From: Paenibacillus sp. SY21-1
GTDB lineage: Bacteria > Bacillota > Bacilli > Paenibacillales > Paenibacillaceae
Direction of reading: 5' to 3'
DNA: 64,000 bases
NCBI RefSeq assembly: GCF_005222705.1
Contig: NZ_STGF01000002.1
Span: forward strand, 248,001-312,000
Notes under the pieces: generated by a model
Database searches by the model: none
Told to the model about the DNA's origin: nothing
The model's input: only the letters and a program-made list of their open reading frames with translations
Translations under genes and position numbers: made by a program
Shown: piece by piece, positions 62,619-64,000 of the stretch
Layout: each line of letters begins with the position of its first letter
Position numbering within the stretch: position 1 is the first letter of the stretch

Positions 62619-63377
62619 CTAAATGCCGATTTCACGCATTTTGGCAGTCACCGCCTCCACCCGTTTGTTCAGATTGCCTCCGCCATCAAATTTTGAAAGC
62701 CGCAGCTCGCTCACCACTTTTCCGTCGCGCATAAACAGAATGCGCTCCGTTCTTGCCGCCACGCCCGCATCATGCGTAACCAGCATAATCGCCGTGCCGT
62801 CACCGTTGATCGCCGTAAAAATATCCATAACTTCCTGAGCCGATTTCGAATTGAGCGCTCCGGTCGGCTCGTCGCCAAACAGAATTTGGGGATCGCTCAT
62901 CAATGCCCGGCATATGCCCGCGCGCTGCAGCTGGCCGCCCGACACTTCCGCAATGCCGCGCTTCTCCAGTCCCGCTATGCCCATTTTCCCCATCAGCGCC
63001 TGCGCTTTTGCCGCAATCACTTTGGCCTTTTTAACATTGCCCCGGACAGATGGAAGCATGATGTTGTCCAGCAGGTTCAAATTGCCGAGCAACGTCGGCT
63101 TCTGGAATACAAATCCCATGGAAGTTCTGCGCATATCGGCCCGTTCATTGTCCGTAAGCTCCGCTACATTTCTCCCCCCGAAAACGATCTTTCCGCTATC
63201 CGCGTCATCCATGCCGCTCAGCACAAACAGCAGCGTCGATTTCCCCGAGCCGGATGGCCCCATTACCGACACGAACTCGCCTTCGCCGATTTCCACCGAT
63301 ACGTCTTCGAGAACGTTTCGCTTCTCTCCGGCTTCGCCAAAGGATTTTACAAGATTACGTCCTTCAATGATCTTCAT
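62619..63377 (-). CDS. MacB/LolD-type ABC transporter ATP-binding protein
   Basis: The protein has 252 residues. Walker A is GPSGSGKST, the Q-loop region is GFVFQKPTLLGNLNLLDNIMLP, the signature is SGGQLQRAGICRALM, and Walker B is ILFGDEPTGALNSKS. This is the subclass that pairs with FtsX-like permeases in peptide-antibiotic sensing or efflux (BceAB-like) and lipoprotein transport. The ATG follows the permease stop by 3 bp with the RBS AAAGGAG inside the end of that gene. Confidence 0.93.
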   Translation of the reverse strand: MKIIEGRNLVKSFGEAGEKRNVLEDVSVEIGEGEFVSVMGPSGSGKSTLLFVLSGMDDADSGKIVFGGRNVAELTDNERADMRRTSMGFVFQKPTLLGNLNLLDNIMLPSVRGNVKKAKVIAAKAQALMGKMGIAGLEKRGIAEVSGGQLQRAGICRALMSDPQILFGDEPTGALNSKSAQEVMDIFTAINGDGTAIMLVTHDAGVAARTERILFMRDGKVVSELRLSKFDGGGNLNKRVEAVTAKMREIGI

Positions 63378-63380
63378 CGT

Positions 63381-64000
63381 CTACTCCTTTATATGATCGG
63401 CAATTTGGATTCGTCCCGTTCCCGACGCGCCGACCAAGGCTGCGATCAGTACCGTCCCGGCCATCATCGACGGCAGCAGCAGATACGACGACAGCGGATT
63501 AACATCAAACGCGAACGAAGATGCGCCAAAGGAGGATATCATCCCGCCGGCCAGCGCCTCTCCCAGACTGCCCGCCAGCAGCGTGCCAAGCACCAAGGCC
63601 AGAGCCAGAATAAAAACCGCCCGCGAAACATACTGCGTCCTTAGATCCGTATCGGTATAGCCAAATGCTTTCATCACGGCAATGGCGTAACGATCCTTGG
63701 CAACGAGCATCCTCATAAACAGCATCGTCACCAGCAGCATGATGCCCAGCGCGATGATGATTGCCGCTTTGGAAGCGACCCCGACTGAGCTTATGGTAGA
63801 ACCGAAGGTCTGATCAACAAACTCCTGAATGCCTGAAGCTTTGGCGTAAGCAAATCGGCCTCCGTATTCCGATACTTTTGGGCTGACGAGAGATTTGTCG
63901 TGCAGCTCTGCGCTGACCACACTCCACATCGTATCCGCCGAGTCGTCGGCAAACGCCGCTTTTGCGGTTTTGCCGCCGTTTGTAACGTCAGAATAAATAC
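63381..64000 (-). CDS. FtsX-like ABC transporter permease (5' part beyond window)
   Basis: This is the C-terminal 206 residues of a longer permease. The frame remains open through the right edge of the window, so the Met at 63929 is internal. Three membrane helices are seen in the usual FtsX C-terminal arrangement: AAIIIALGIMLLVTMLFMRML, then AVFILALALVLGTLLAG and SYLLLPSMMAGTVLIAALVGA. The segment AKDRYAIAVMKAFGYTDTDLRTQYVSRA is the conserved cytoplasmic loop. It forms an ABC transporter with the downstream ATPase. Confidence 0.88.
   Translation of the reverse strand, partial: IYSDVTNGGKTAKAAFADDSADTMWSVVSAELHDKSLVSPKVSEYGGRFAYAKASGIQEFVDQTFGSTISSVGVASKAAIIIALGIMLLVTMLFMRMLVAKDRYAIAVMKAFGYTDTDLRTQYVSRAVFILALALVLGTLLAGSLGEALAGGMISSFGASSFAFDVNPLSSYLLLPSMMAGTVLIAALVGASGTGRIQIADHIKE

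Overview
The window looks like a chromosome segment of a Paenibacillus-type Firmicute. The signs are AGGAGG-type ribosome binding sites, S-layer homology (SLH) anchored giant glycosidases, LplB/LplC-like sugar permeases without their own ATPase, YesM/YesN-like two-component systems, and intermediate G+C. No tRNA, rRNA, CRISPR array or insertion sequence was seen. Both window ends cut a gene.

Region 1 (1-31.7 kb, all minus strand) is a xylan/arabinoxylan utilisation locus. It holds two secreted GH43 multidomain enzymes, one ending in cohesin-like, FIVAR-like and dockerin modules. It also holds a 2774-residue SLH-anchored enzyme with a GH30-like and a GH10 catalytic domain, and a secreted GH30 glucuronoxylanase whose barrel is interrupted by an inserted CBM6-like module. 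Two ABC sugar importers accompany them. One (14.4-17.9 kb) has a membrane-bound AraC regulator next to it. The other (24.2-29.3 kb) is interleaved with a histidine kinase and response regulator and ends in an unrecognised cytosolic protein (20.5-22.5 kb).

Region 2 (31.9-37.8 kb) holds ordinary housekeeping and stress genes: an aldo/keto reductase with a divergent AraC regulator, a DsbA/SpxH-like protein with a divergent HxlR regulator, a probable gene remnant, a MarR regulator and an alpha/beta hydrolase.

Region 3 (37.9-55.8 kb, minus strand) is a pectin / rhamnogalacturonan-I locus. It has an SLH-anchored GH53-like enzyme, a cytosolic PL26-like exo-rhamnogalacturonan lyase, a GH105 unsaturated-uronyl hydrolase, an importer (lipoprotein plus two permeases) and a histidine kinase/response regulator pair. 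Four promoters in this region share a 28-bp upstream element placed exactly 21 bp before a TATAAT-like -10 box. I read this as the operator of the local AraC-type response regulator. Two of the four also carry a CcpA cre-like half-site 5 bp downstream of the -10. The likely logic is surface depolymerisation, import, cytosolic finishing, induction by the two-component system and catabolite repression by CcpA.

Region 4 (55.9-64 kb) holds an SDR/TetR pair with matching operator-like palindromes, a CBO0543-like membrane protein, a small unknown protein, a serine hydrolase coupled to a three-gene ABC-2 exporter, and a minus-strand MacB-like ATPase with an FtsX-like permease that runs off the right end.
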